DNA of 64,000 nucleotides. Source: Marinobacter sp. F3R11 (GTDB lineage: Bacteria; Pseudomonadota; Gammaproteobacteria; Pseudomonadales; Oleiphilaceae). A program made the translations under genes and the position numbers. The notes under the pieces are model-generated. The model made no database searches, had not been told where the DNA came from, and saw only the letters and a list, made by a program, of their open reading frames with translations. Positions 55,501 to 64,000 of this stretch are shown piece by piece. The stretch lies in contig NZ_QOCH01000015.1 of the NCBI RefSeq assembly GCF_003318275.1, positions 469,608 to 533,607 of the forward strand, read 5' to 3'. Numbering within the stretch: the stretch's first letter is position 1; every line of letters starts with the position of its first letter.

Positions 55501-56241
55501 ATGCGCATCCCCAGAATTTATACCAACTCGCCACTTAGCGAGGGCAACCACACAGATCTGGATGAAAACGCTGCCCAGCATGTGGGCCGCGTATTGCGCA
55601 TGCAGCCCGGGCAGGTTCTGAGACTATTCAACGGTGATGGCCAGGACTACCCGGCTACCATTACCGACGCTAACAAGAAGCGAGTGGAAGTGCTTGTAGG
55701 TGCACCTGAGATAAATCGCACCGAATCTCCCTTGCAGATCACTCTTGGCCAGACCCTTTCCAAGGGTGACCGCATGGATTATGCCATTCAGAAAGCTGTT
55801 GAAATGGGCGTCTCCTGCATTGTGCCGCTCACGACCGACCGCAGCGAGGTAAAACTCAAAGGTGACCGTGAAGAAAAACGTCTGCGCCATTGGCAATCCA
55901 TTGCGGTGAGCGCCGCAGAACAATGTGGCCGGGCACGGGTGCCCGGGATTCTGCCGATCATGACGGTGGCACAGTGGCTTGAGTACAGCCGTGACTGCGA
56001 CCTGCGCCTGGTTCTGCATCACCGTACCGAACAGTCTCTGGCCTCCATGGACAAGCCTGCACACATCGCCCTGATGATTGGCCCCGAAGGCGGCCTGACA
56101 GCAGAAGAAATTGCCCTCGCGGAAAAAGAGGGATTCATGGCTGTTGCTCTGGGCCCCCGAGTGCTCAGAACTGAAACCGCTCCTGTCGCCACTCTGGCAC
56201 TGTGTCAGTGGCTGTGGGGGGATATCGGGAGCCAGGAATGA
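55501..56241 (+). CDS. rsmE: 16S rRNA (uracil-1498-N3)-methyltransferase
   Basis: SPOUT-class methyltransferase that modifies U1498 of 16S rRNA. The 246-residue protein begins with the PUA-like MRIPRIYTNSPLSEG and ends with the knotted SAM site LMIGPEGGLTAEEI, VALGPRVLRTETAPVATLA. Normal length. It lies close behind bioA and its stop overlaps the start of the DUF445 gene. Confidence 0.97.
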   Translation: MRIPRIYTNSPLSEGNHTDLDENAAQHVGRVLRMQPGQVLRLFNGDGQDYPATITDANKKRVEVLVGAPEINRTESPLQITLGQTLSKGDRMDYAIQKAVEMGVSCIVPLTTDRSEVKLKGDREEKRLRHWQSIAVSAAEQCGRARVPGILPIMTVAQWLEYSRDCDLRLVLHHRTEQSLASMDKPAHIALMIGPEGGLTAEEIALAEKEGFMAVALGPRVLRTETAPVATLALCQWLWGDIGSQE

Positions 56242-57467
56242 CAAACCTGCTCACCAGCATGGAACTCTGGCAATACCTCAGCATTCCTGTAATTGCTGCA
56301 CTCATTGGCTGGACCACTAACTGGCTTGCCATCAGAATGACTTTCTACCCTCTGGAGTTCGTGGGCAAACCGCCGCTGCTGGGCTGGCAGGGCATTATTC
56401 CGTCTAAAGCCAGAAAAATGGCCGCTATCAGCGTCGATGCTACCATCTCGAAAATCGGCACCGTACGGGAGATCTTCCAACAGATTGATCCCAAAGTTCT
56501 CGCTACGCACATCGTCTACTCTGTCGACCCTCGCATCGAAGAATACGTAGACGAACTCATGCTCAAAGAGTACCCGACATTATGGGAAAACCTCCCTGCT
56601 TCCGGCAGAAGGCTCATCTACGATCGGGTGCGGAAATCCACACCAAAACTGGTGGACAACCTGGTTGACGAGATCGCTGACAACGTCGAAGAACTTCTTG
56701 ATATCAAAAGCATGGTGATTGAACGCCTTGCTGCCGACAAACAACTGCTGAATCGCATTTTCCTGGAGTGTGGCGAAGCTGAATTCCGCTTTATTGTGAA
56801 TTCCGGCCTCTACTTCGGCTTCCTGTTCGGCCTGATTCAAATGGTTGTCTGGTACTTTTATCAGAACTGGTGGGTACTGCCTGTTTTCGGACTGATGGTT
56901 GGCTGGGCAACCAACTGGATTGCGCTGAACGTTATTTTCCGCCCGCTACGCCCACTGAAATTCGGTGGCTTCCGTATCCAGGGCCTGTTTCTGCAGCGCC
57001 AACCTGAAGTTGCGGAATCTTTCTGCCATATAGTGACCCATGAGATCCTCACTGTCGGCAACATCATTAATGCCATACTGGAAGGCCCGGAAGGTGATCG
57101 CGCACGCAACATGGTAAGAAAACACATCAAGCCACTCGTAGATGAAACCGTGGGTCTCGGCAAGACAATTACCCAGGTCGCAATCGGTCCAGCCAGCTTT
57201 GCAGCACTCAAGAATCAGGTGGGTGAGAAGGCCGTAGAACTGTCAAAAACCTCCTTTAACAACCCGGTGTTCGAGACAGATCGGGCCCGCGCTGTTGAGT
57301 CTATTATGGTGGAGCGCATGGCTGCCCTTTCGCCGGTAGAGTTTCAGGATCTGCTCCGACCCTGTTTTCAGGAGGACGAGATCAAACTGATTCTGGTAGG
57401 TGCAACTCTTGGCTTTGCTGCCGGTATCTGCCAGCTTGTCTTTGTTTTTGGCGGAACAATGCTCTGA
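56238..57467 (+). CDS. DUF445-family membrane protein
   Basis: A 409-residue protein of the DUF445 (YjiN-related) family. Hydrophobic segments are at the N-terminus (YLSIPVIAALIGWTTNWLAI), in the middle (LFGLIQMVVWYFYQNWWVLP, FGLMVGWATNWIALNVIF) and at the C-terminus (ILVGATLGFAAGICQLVFVF). The duplicated GWxTNWxA motif and the following FYP/FRPL segments are family marks. Function is unknown. I start at the ATG that overlaps the rsmE stop; the frame is open 12 codons upstream. Confidence 0.9.
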   Translation: MTNLLTSMELWQYLSIPVIAALIGWTTNWLAIRMTFYPLEFVGKPPLLGWQGIIPSKARKMAAISVDATISKIGTVREIFQQIDPKVLATHIVYSVDPRIEEYVDELMLKEYPTLWENLPASGRRLIYDRVRKSTPKLVDNLVDEIADNVEELLDIKSMVIERLAADKQLLNRIFLECGEAEFRFIVNSGLYFGFLFGLIQMVVWYFYQNWWVLPVFGLMVGWATNWIALNVIFRPLRPLKFGGFRIQGLFLQRQPEVAESFCHIVTHEILTVGNIINAILEGPEGDRARNMVRKHIKPLVDETVGLGKTITQVAIGPASFAALKNQVGEKAVELSKTSFNNPVFETDRARAVESIMVERMAALSPVEFQDLLRPCFQEDEIKLILVGATLGFAAGICQLVFVFGGTML

Positions 57468-57472
57468 ACCGG

Positions 57473-57494
57473 CCGCTAACCATAGCGGTTTTAG
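57473..57494 (+). terminator. Intrinsic terminator after DUF445 gene
   Basis: Six-bp stem ccgcta / tagcgg with loop acca, followed by ttttagttt; five bases after the stop codon. Confidence 0.85.
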
Positions 57495-57577
57495 TTTGTG
57501 CAAGGCTGCGGCAGACCTCTATACTAAAGTATTCGTGGGCACGTACTTTTCACGGCTGGTTGACCCGGAGGCGACGG

Positions 57578-58618
57578 ATGCCAGGCTTCTTTTCCTGGAT
57601 TTCAGGCTTTTTCAAGACAGCAAAACCATCACTTCCTCCGGTTTCTGAGGCCAGGCTATTCAACCCTGCAAAAACCTCCGAGCCTGGCGAAGATCCCGAT
57701 GTAGTACAAGCCCTGACACTGCACCTTGAAGAAAACGTTTTCTGCTGGCTTCTCGATACAGGGCCTACCAACCTGCATACGGAGCGCCCCTCGTCGACCG
57801 CTGCACTCGAGGAACTTCATTCACGTCTTATAAACAACACGATGGAAGAAGTCCCCAGGCGGCCGATGACTCTGCCCATGCTGATGAGAGCGCTCTCGGA
57901 CGATGGGGCCGACCGCCAGAAACTGACCGAGATTATTCTCGGTGATCCCTCCTTAACAGATCAGATTCTGCAGGTTGCCAACAGCCCTTACTTCCGGACA
58001 GGTGAGAACACAATCGAATCTGTAGACCAGGCAGTATTTATTCTCGGCATGGATGGCATCCGGAGTGTGATCGCTGCTGCTGTGATGCGTCCGATGATGG
58101 CCGCCCGCAACAGCCGGGAAGCGTTGTTTGCCCAGAGGGCCTGGCGCTGGGGTCTGACCTGTGCACGTGCTGCCGAGTTTATAGGCAAGCTCCGCAAAGA
58201 GGATGCAAGTGCACTCTTTACTACGGGGTTATTGCCGGCGCTCTCCTACATAACCATCAACAGGGAACTTCAGCGTATTTGCCGGGCGCAACGCGGTGCA
58301 GGAGAGCCCGACACTACATTGATTGCTAAAGCACTCAAGCGCTATCAGTGGATGGCTTGCCAGTTGATCGCAACGGAATGGAACCTGCCCCCGAAGTACC
58401 ACGCTTACCTGATGGCTGCAGAGCGCCCTGCCCCGGATCAGGACCAGACAACTCTGAGTGACGGCATGGTGATTGGCAGCCGCGAAGTGTTGCGCCATGC
58501 CCACCAGAGAAATCTGCCAGAGGAAGATCTCGCTAAAATTATTCGCCTGACCCCGGAACAGACAGACCAGGTGCGCAAGGCACTGAAAGCGGTTCTCAGT
58601 GAGGGCGCTCGGGGCTGA
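57578..58618 (+). CDS. HDOD-domain signalling protein
   Basis: A 346-residue protein with one HDOD domain (a catalytically silent HD relative) from about residue 90 to 290: PRRPMTLPMLMRALSDDGAD, LGDPSLTDQILQVANSPYF, TIESVDQAVFILGMDGIRSV and RRAWRWGLTCARAAEF-like AQRAWRWGLTCARAAEFIGK. The N-terminal ~85 residues are not recognised. HDOD proteins link environmental signals to regulators, often with c-di-GMP proteins. GGAGG is eight bases before the ATG; the in-frame TTG upstream is less likely. Its 3' end overlaps the convergent YihY-family gene by 23 bases. Confidence 0.88.
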   Translation: MPGFFSWISGFFKTAKPSLPPVSEARLFNPAKTSEPGEDPDVVQALTLHLEENVFCWLLDTGPTNLHTERPSSTAALEELHSRLINNTMEEVPRRPMTLPMLMRALSDDGADRQKLTEIILGDPSLTDQILQVANSPYFRTGENTIESVDQAVFILGMDGIRSVIAAAVMRPMMAARNSREALFAQRAWRWGLTCARAAEFIGKLRKEDASALFTTGLLPALSYITINRELQRICRAQRGAGEPDTTLIAKALKRYQWMACQLIATEWNLPPKYHAYLMAAERPAPDQDQTTLSDGMVIGSREVLRHAHQRNLPEEDLAKIIRLTPEQTDQVRKALKAVLSEGARG

Positions 58619-59990
58619 GCTCTTCGCTCCTGCTGTCTTTCAGTAGTGTTGCGAAGGTCGTGAGTTCATTCTTGTGGCCACCCTCAAGCAACCCGGCTGG
58701 AAATACGGGTGGCAGTCTGTCAACAACACGATCCTCATCACGGCGCACCGCCTGAAGCACATCACCTACCGTAATAAGATCCAGAGCACGCCCAGGCACA
58801 AGCTGGTCGCCCTGTTTGCCTGCCAGTGAAAGCAAGCCCGCGCGAATCAGCTTGTCACTGACACCGCGTGTCACTTCACCTGGCACCCGCAACGCCTGCT
58901 CCAGAGCCTCCTGCTGCGGCGCCCTGGCTCCTTCGCTGAAAGGGCGGGCCACCAGCCAGACCATGGCCAAAGCAACTTTTTCCTGCAGTTCTGGTGCTAA
59001 CTGAACGTGGGTGCGCTTGGCAACTGCCCCGGGGTTTTGCAGGTAAAACGCAAGGCTTGCACCCAGAAGAAGAATCATCCAGTTCAGATAAATCCAGATC
59101 AGCATGATAATACCAATCGCAAAACTGGAATAAATAGCGGCGTACTTGGCCGAACCAGCCACAAAAGACGCGAACAGCATTCCACCCGCCTGCCAGGAAA
59201 CTCCGGCAACCAGTCCGCCAATAAAGGCGTACCTCAGTTTTACCCGGGTATTGGGCATGAACACATAAACAAACGTGAAGGCCCCCACCACGAGAAAGAA
59301 GGGGGTAAAACGACTCACCACCAGGATCAGTGACCCGAATGGTTCAATGGCTATGAGCGCCTGAACAAAGGACGATGAGAAAATCGTCGCGCTGACGCCG
59401 ATGGCCGATACCATCAGCAGTGGCCCGACCATGATAACGCTCAGATAATTACTGAATCTCTGAGCCACTGAGCGCATCTCCGGCACCCGCCAGATCATGT
59501 TGAATGATCGCTCGATTTTCTGTACCAGTGAAACCACAGTGTAAACCAGTAACGCCAGGCCTACCGAACCCAGAACCCCCACTTTCATGTTGTCCACAAA
59601 GCCGAGGATACGTTCAGCCATTTCAACGCCTTCCGGCCCCATGGGCTGAAAGAACTGGAACAGGAATGGCTCCATGCGCTGGTGAACGCCCAGGGCTTTC
59701 AGCACGGAGAAACTCAGAGCCAGCAAAGGCACAATACTGAGCAAGGTGGTGTAAACCAGGCTCATGGCATGAAGGGTCAGCTGCCCGCTAATCACGTCGC
59801 GGATCAGCGCGTAAGCGGAGCGCCCTACCTTGTACAGCCAGGTCCAGGGCCAGGTCTTTGGCGGGTTCGGGTTTGCAAGAATCCAGGTTTCTGCAGCCTG
59901 GAGCCGCTCTTTGAATTGGAAGGAAGCCACTTTAGATCCTGTCGTTCCTGTTTTGTTCAGATTATCAGGTAGATATCCGATATATGCCAA
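58596..59990 (-). CDS. YihY/BrkB (UPF0761) family inner-membrane protein
   Basis: A 464-residue protein with six hydrophobic segments between about 75 and 330, including LVYTTLLSIVPLLALSFSVL, VGLALLVYTVVSLVQKI and FAIGIIMLIWIYLNWMILLL. The family signatures RSFNMIWRVPE, FTFVYVFMPNTRVKLRYAFI and SYAKYAAIYSSFA-like SAKYAAIYSSFAIGI are present. The ~130-residue C-terminal cytoplasmic domain looks winged-helix-like (APQQEALEQALRVPGEVTRG). Once annotated as ribonuclease BN, the family's role is unclear. It is full length. Confidence 0.92.
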   Translation of the reverse strand: MAYIGYLPDNLNKTGTTGSKVASFQFKERLQAAETWILANPNPPKTWPWTWLYKVGRSAYALIRDVISGQLTLHAMSLVYTTLLSIVPLLALSFSVLKALGVHQRMEPFLFQFFQPMGPEGVEMAERILGFVDNMKVGVLGSVGLALLVYTVVSLVQKIERSFNMIWRVPEMRSVAQRFSNYLSVIMVGPLLMVSAIGVSATIFSSSFVQALIAIEPFGSLILVVSRFTPFFLVVGAFTFVYVFMPNTRVKLRYAFIGGLVAGVSWQAGGMLFASFVAGSAKYAAIYSSFAIGIIMLIWIYLNWMILLLGASLAFYLQNPGAVAKRTHVQLAPELQEKVALAMVWLVARPFSEGARAPQQEALEQALRVPGEVTRGVSDKLIRAGLLSLAGKQGDQLVPGRALDLITVGDVLQAVRRDEDRVVDRLPPVFPAGLLEGGHKNELTTFATLLKDSRSEELSPERPH

Positions 59991-60127
59991 GTATGACTGA
60001 TTGACAGTTTTTTGCGAGACAACCCACTCAATATAACCATATGGATATTAGTTACTTCCTCTTATAACTAAACGCCTGTAAAAAGGCAGCTATCAAACGA
60101 TATGACGCTTAACTGAATGGGTTTTAC

Positions 60128-61378
60128 ATGCGCATCAAACTGGCTCTGGGAGTTTTCGCTCTCACCACACTCGCCCCAACCCTTGCACTGGCAACCAATG
60201 GCTACCTGAGCCATGGGTACGGCACTATCAGCATGGGCATGGCGGGCGCGGGTTCGGCTTTCTCCCAGGACAGCATGGCTGCGGCTACCAACCCGGCGGG
60301 TATGGTTTTTGTGGGTAACCGGGTCGATGGGGGTATCGAGGTATTTTCTCCAAGGAGAGAATATTCCGTTGATGGCCCACTTTCGCCGCCGCCCGCATTT
60401 TCTTTGCAGCCCGGCACTTATGAAAGCAGCAAGAACGGCTTTCTCATCCCCCACTTCGGTTTCAACCGTGAACTCTCAGACACAACAACCTTTGGTGTTT
60501 CCGTGTTTGCCAACGGGGGCATGAACACAGATTATTCCGGCGAGAACGGCGGCACCTTCTATGGTGGCCGCGCTGGCGTTAACCTTCAACAATTGTTCAT
60601 AGCACCAACACTGGCCTGGGAGTTCGCCGACAATCAGGCTATCGGCATTTCACCAATAATTGCCTACCAGCGCTTTTCAGCTGAGGGTCTGCAAAGCTTT
60701 GCGCCATTTTCGTCCGACGCCAGCGCCCTCTCAGGCAACGGCACCGATGACGCCTGGGGTTATGGCTACCAGATCGGCTGGCAGGGCGAAATCACCGACA
60801 CACTGCGCGGCGGTATCAGCTGGCGCAACATCCTGGAAATGGGAGAGTTTGACAAGTACCGGGGTCTGTTCGCCGAGCAGGGTGATTTCGACATTCCGCA
60901 AATGTTCAATGCGGGTATCGCCTGGTCAGGTATTCAGGACCACTGGATCCTGCTGGATATCCAGCATATCCGATACAGCGAAATCAACAGTGTAGGCAAC
61001 CCTGTAATGCCTATCTCTCCCGGATCCCTGGGAACAGATCAAGGGGCCGGGTTCGGCTGGGACAACATGACCATTGTGAAGCTGGGATGGCAGTGGCAAC
61101 AATCTCCTGACCACGCATGGAGAGCTGGAGTCAGCTACGGAGAAAGCCCGATATCTGATGAGGATGTTCTGTTAAACATCCTCGCCCCGGGTGTTCAGGA
61201 ATGGCACTTCACGGGCGGCTTTACCCACGGTTTCAGCGAGAACCTGGAATTGTCGGGCATGGCCTTCTTCTCACCGGCAAAAACAGTTACCGGCACCAAC
61301 CCGCTGGCACCAAACCAGACCATCAGCCTGGAGATGTATCAGGTTGGCGCTTCCGCAAGCCTGGGCTGGGCTTTCTGA
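60128..61378 (+). CDS. FadL-family outer-membrane transport protein
   Basis: A 416-residue outer-membrane beta-barrel of the FadL/TodX (OMPP1) family, which imports long-chain fatty acids or hydrocarbons. A signal peptide (LALGVFALTTLAPTLALA) precedes the plug-like N-terminus TNGYLSHGYGTISMGMAGAG and NPAGMVFVGNRVDGG, which resembles the NPA motif of FadL. Strand-rich repeats such as SPRREYSVDG, GYQIGWQGEITDTLRGGISW and a terminal aromatic (LGWAF) support a barrel. Substrate cannot be told; hydrocarbon degraders often have several. It is a single gene. Confidence 0.9.
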   Translation: MRIKLALGVFALTTLAPTLALATNGYLSHGYGTISMGMAGAGSAFSQDSMAAATNPAGMVFVGNRVDGGIEVFSPRREYSVDGPLSPPPAFSLQPGTYESSKNGFLIPHFGFNRELSDTTTFGVSVFANGGMNTDYSGENGGTFYGGRAGVNLQQLFIAPTLAWEFADNQAIGISPIIAYQRFSAEGLQSFAPFSSDASALSGNGTDDAWGYGYQIGWQGEITDTLRGGISWRNILEMGEFDKYRGLFAEQGDFDIPQMFNAGIAWSGIQDHWILLDIQHIRYSEINSVGNPVMPISPGSLGTDQGAGFGWDNMTIVKLGWQWQQSPDHAWRAGVSYGESPISDEDVLLNILAPGVQEWHFTGGFTHGFSENLELSGMAFFSPAKTVTGTNPLAPNQTISLEMYQVGASASLGWAF

Positions 61379-61399
61379 CTGTAGCCGTCAACACAGGCG

Positions 61400-61441
61400 C
61401 TGACAGCTCCTTCCCGGACTACCAGGAAACGGAGCTGTCAG
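61400..61441. terminator. Hairpin between fadL-like and lpoB-like genes
   Basis: Perfect 11-bp arms ctgacagctcc and ggagctgtcag, with a further ttcc/ggaa inner pairing, lie between two convergent genes and include the end of the lpoB-like coding sequence. It can act on either strand. Confidence 0.75.
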
Positions 61442-62021
61442 AACCACGCTTGATGATGGGTGTTTCGCCTTCCCAGATGGCCAGGCCAGACACCAGATCG
61501 GTCAGCGACAACTGGATGTAGTATTCCACCTGCTGTTCTTTACCCACCTTATGGTTGCGCTGGATAATTTTTCCGGAAAGACTCAGATCCGGGGCCTGGA
61601 GTGTGCCTTTGCGCTGCACTCCGGACTGGTCGAACTCCTCAGAATCACGCAGTTCACGTGCTTTCATGGTCATTTCATCTTCCGCACCGTTTAGACCAAC
61701 CGCTGTTGTGGTCACTACCTTTCCTGACTGCAGAAGGGATACGCGGATTTTCTTGGTGAGCTGATCGGTATCGATGCGTTGCATGGTGTCGTTGGTAATA
61801 CGACTGACCACCATGACATAACGGCCGCCGTCAGGGTTATTCACCGCGCCGCTTGCTAGCATGTCTTCGACAGCATCCGAGGCTGCTTTTTCAAAATCCC
61901 TGTAGTCCATGGTCATGGCAACCGGACCATCGTCGGCCGCTGGATCAATATAACGGGTGGGCGCGGCACAGCCGGCGATAACAGCGATACCGGCCGAGAT
62001 GACAAGAGCACGTATCAACAT
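61419..62021 (-). CDS. lpoB: Penicillin-binding protein activator LpoB-like lipoprotein
   Basis: Outer-membrane lipoprotein that, by family, stimulates the transpeptidase PBP1b from outside. The 200-residue protein has a lipobox in AGIAVIAGCAAPT. The DUF3417-like/LpoB fold is seen in MDYRDFEKAASDAVEDMLAS, YVMVVSRITNDTMQRIDTD, LTKKIRVSLLQSGKVV, LSLSGKIIQRNHKVGKEQQV and IWEGETPIIKRGS. It is close to the E. coli length of 213. It is last in a three-lipoprotein operon with YcfL-like and COG3014 genes. Confidence 0.9.
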   Translation of the reverse strand: MLIRALVISAGIAVIAGCAAPTRYIDPAADDGPVAMTMDYRDFEKAASDAVEDMLASGAVNNPDGGRYVMVVSRITNDTMQRIDTDQLTKKIRVSLLQSGKVVTTTAVGLNGAEDEMTMKARELRDSEEFDQSGVQRKGTLQAPDLSLSGKIIQRNHKVGKEQQVEYYIQLSLTDLVSGLAIWEGETPIIKRGSDSSVSW

Positions 62022-62033
62022 GGGAACTTCCTT

Positions 62034-62426
62034 CTATAATTTGGGTTCACGGAGGTGCAACTGGTAACTGGTTACGCGGGCATGCGGGGCTGTGGCGCTG
62101 AAGTATCGCACCTGCCCGGTCAGCAGAGTTGCTTTCCGGTAACCCTCACCAACGCTTTTAACAACCATGCCATTGGCATCAAACCAGGTCACTTTCCACG
62201 CAAGTTCGGTGTCTGATCTGGCCTCTACCGCAAACTGTACGTGCAGCAGGCTGGTCCCATCGGGTTGCGCCAGGCGCTCCTCAAAGAGTTCAGTAACAGC
62301 CATGGTGTAGATCACTTCCGGATCCACCTTCAGGTTCTGCCTCTCGCTCAGTGAGCGGGTTTCCGGCTGAGAGGCACAACCGGCCAGACCCAGAACCAGC
62401 AAGCTGGCCAACAGAAGAATTTTCAT
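62034..62426 (-). CDS. YcfL/DUF1425-family lipoprotein
   Basis: A 130-residue lipoprotein with lipobox LVLGLAGCASQ. The remainder (TELFEERLAQPDGTSLLHVQ, RSDTELAWKVTWFDANGMVV, VRYFSATAPHARVTSYQLHL) matches the YcfL/DUF1425 pattern, an Ig-like fold. In enterobacteria ycfL lies next to lpoB, as here. I start at the ATG with AGGA eight bases upstream; a longer start (20 codons) is possible. Twelve bases separate it from lpoB. Confidence 0.86.
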   Translation of the reverse strand: MKILLLASLLVLGLAGCASQPETRSLSERQNLKVDPEVIYTMAVTELFEERLAQPDGTSLLHVQFAVEARSDTELAWKVTWFDANGMVVKSVGEGYRKATLLTGQVRYFSATAPHARVTSYQLHLREPKL

Positions 62427-62487
62427 AATGTGCATCCTGCCTTTCGCTGTGTTGACGATAAAATCTGTAAAAATGTTTTCTCTCATC

Positions 62488-63963
62488 TCATTCGGGCATG
62501 CGCGTTAATGTGGCTTTGTTTTTTCCCTGCAAATCCAGGGTGATCACTGTGGCCGGAGCCTTCAGCGTCGGTCGCTTAACATAGATCAGCGTGAATGCCT
62601 GTTCTGGTATATCCAGGTCACCCAATACACTCCCCTGGTGATCCAGCAAGCTCAGCTTTCCATCATCCGGACGCCTGATACGCATGGCTTCCCAGTGATC
62701 CGGAAGCCCCTGCCAGCTGCGAAGATCAGCCTGGGTTGTTGCTGCAGCATAGGCCGCTGCAAACAACTGCCCCCACGGGCCAAACTGATCCGCAGCCTCG
62801 TTCTGGAGTACCGCTTTGCTTATGGCGGATGCCACCGCCCTGGCGAGTATTCCTGTAAATCTTTCCTGCATCTCGGTACGGATAACCTTACCCATATCCG
62901 AGATTCGTTCACTCCGCACTACCTGGCCGGAAGCATCGACCACACCGAGACCGCCAGGTACAGCGGAGCGCTCAGTATACTCCGGTAATGCGATACCGAC
63001 ATACGCAGGTGCCCGCCGGGTTCCGCGCACGATGAACAAGGGTACGTCCAGCCGCACCTCTTTCAGAACCGGACCCAGTCCGTTTTCATAAACAATCCAC
63101 ACCTGCGGCGGCAGGTCGTTCAGCCTCTGTGTTCCTGAGGCAAGAAGGGTCGCCAGTTCTGCGTCAGCCTGCAGTACGCCGCTCCCAGGGTTCATCTGTG
63201 CAGCACGGGAAAGTGACGTAACTGCCCGTTCATAATCCGCACCATCTTCAGCGTTGGCCAGGAAGTAGATACCGTGGAGATAGGTACTTGAAGGCACGAT
63301 GAATTCGGGGAAAACAGACCAGCCTGAAAGCGCACCATACTGACTGTTAACCGCTGACTGAAGGCTGCTGCTGTTCAGGCTGTTGCGAACCAGCAAGGCT
63401 TTCTGGTTCCCGCTCTGGGCATCACGTTTCAGGGCAGCCTGTTGCTCTGCAATTTCCTTGCGGAAAAAATCAACAGCGCGGCGGGTCCGGTCGTTGGCCC
63501 GGTTAAACTCTACCCGGGCGTATTCCGTATTGCCCGAGGCCAGAAACGCCAGCCCTTTGTAGGTGTTCACCAGAACAGCCTCAGACATCAGCGCTTCATA
63601 ATCCCGCACTGAGTCGTTAACCATGACCGACATCAGCCCTTCCGTAGCGCTGGCCAGTGCACCCTCGGTATCCAGGTATTTCATGCCTTCTTCAGCCAGA
63701 TCATACGCTTTTACAGCATCATCAAAACGACCTGTGAGCAGATACATTTCACCCTGATGCAATAATTCAAGCAAGTGTTTGCGGGAATCAACAGGCTTGT
63801 TGTCTGACACGCTGAAGCTCATGGCCTTCAGCGCGGAATTGTAGTCGCCGCTTGTGTAGGCTGAATTAAACGATGCCAGCTGATCACGCTGCTGGAACGA
63901 CGAACACCCGGAGATAAGGATCGTCACGACCGCTGCAAAAACCACATTCCACGGATGCTTCAA
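62488..63963 (-). CDS. COG3014-family lipoprotein
   Basis: A 491-residue lipoprotein with lipobox VTILISGCSSF. The N-terminal ~200 residues form TPR-like helices (SFNSAYTSGDYNSALKAMSF, GEMYLLTGRFDDAVKAYDLA, SGNTEYARVEFNRANDRTRR), and the C-terminal half carries VWIVYENGLGPVLKEVRLDV and ARAVASAISKAVLQNEAADQ, as in COG3014 proteins. It starts the operon with the YcfL- and LpoB-like genes. The usual role is unknown; the context suggests envelope or peptidoglycan synthesis. No promoter can be seen, as the start is close to the window edge. Confidence 0.88.
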   Translation of the reverse strand: MKHPWNVVFAAVVTILISGCSSFQQRDQLASFNSAYTSGDYNSALKAMSFSVSDNKPVDSRKHLLELLHQGEMYLLTGRFDDAVKAYDLAEEGMKYLDTEGALASATEGLMSVMVNDSVRDYEALMSEAVLVNTYKGLAFLASGNTEYARVEFNRANDRTRRAVDFFRKEIAEQQAALKRDAQSGNQKALLVRNSLNSSSLQSAVNSQYGALSGWSVFPEFIVPSSTYLHGIYFLANAEDGADYERAVTSLSRAAQMNPGSGVLQADAELATLLASGTQRLNDLPPQVWIVYENGLGPVLKEVRLDVPLFIVRGTRRAPAYVGIALPEYTERSAVPGGLGVVDASGQVVRSERISDMGKVIRTEMQERFTGILARAVASAISKAVLQNEAADQFGPWGQLFAAAYAAATTQADLRSWQGLPDHWEAMRIRRPDDGKLSLLDHQGSVLGDLDIPEQAFTLIYVKRPTLKAPATVITLDLQGKNKATLTRMPE

Positions 63964-64000
63964 ACTACCATTCCTTGCAAACCGCCATACCCTGCCCCGG

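Noticed and set aside
1..64000. CRISPR arrays, tRNA, rRNA or prophage genes
   Set aside because: No spaced direct repeats, no tRNA-like cloverleaf with CCA end or rRNA sequence, and no phage structural genes were recognised on either strand.

Overview
The window looks like chromosome of a marine or halophilic gammaproteobacterium, most likely Marinobacter or a close relative. The main pointers are a fused glucosylglycerol-phosphate synthase/phosphatase beside a GH13_18 glucosylglycerol phosphorylase, a urea ABC transporter joined to urease genes, a tkt-epd-pgk-fba block, and a SahR-type regulator beside metK-ahcY-metF. This is inference from gene content; no rRNA or tRNA gene is present to confirm it.

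Region by region. (1) 1-9.7 kb, minus strand: urea ABC transporter urtABCDE followed by ureD-ureA-ureB-ureC-ureE (ureE runs off the edge). Upstream of urtA sit a sigma-54 type promoter and two NtrC-like sites 30 bp apart, so urea uptake and hydrolysis appear nitrogen-controlled. An intrinsic terminator-like hairpin lies between urtA and urtB. (2) 9.7-18.8 kb: two c-di-GMP proteins (PAS-GAF-GGDEF and MHYT-GGDEF-EAL) flank the glucosylglycerol synthesis and breakdown pair. (3) 18.8-26.1 kb: MscS channel, TauE/SafE exporter, tripartite tricarboxylate transporter tctCBA, and a divergent CitA/CitB-type two-component system. (4) 26.1-31.5 kb: a secreted unknown, a DOPA-dioxygenase-like protein, and a tightly coupled four-gene cassette (DUF3348, MotA/ExbB-like with a long coiled-coil tail, MotB/OmpA-like, DUF2894) that looks like an ion-driven stator-type envelope machine of unknown function. 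(5) 31.5-39.1 kb, accessory: an SF1 helicase with a C-terminal DUF2726 nuclease-like domain, an NYN-domain protein, a retropepsin-like protease, then a small array of integron gene cassettes with two recognisable attC sites and no integrase in view (EcsC-family protein, secreted unknown, CPBP protease). (6) 39.1-44.6 kb: fba, pgk, epd, tkt. (7) 44.7-49.7 kb: SahR-like ArsR-methyltransferase regulator, metK, ahcY, metF, with palindromic operators and a 105-bp three-way-junction palindrome in the metK-ahcY gap. (8) 49.7-57.5 kb: polar amino-acid ABC transporter, orphan PAAR protein, orphan TRAP solute-binding lipoprotein, bioA with a BirA-like operator, rsmE and a DUF445 protein. (9) 57.5-64 kb: HDOD protein, YihY-family membrane protein, FadL-like porin, and a lipoprotein operon (COG3014, YcfL-like, LpoB-like).

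The observations most worth following are the four-gene stator-like cassette, the integrase-less cassette array, the helicase-nuclease/NYN pair, and the palindromic element between metK and ahcY.
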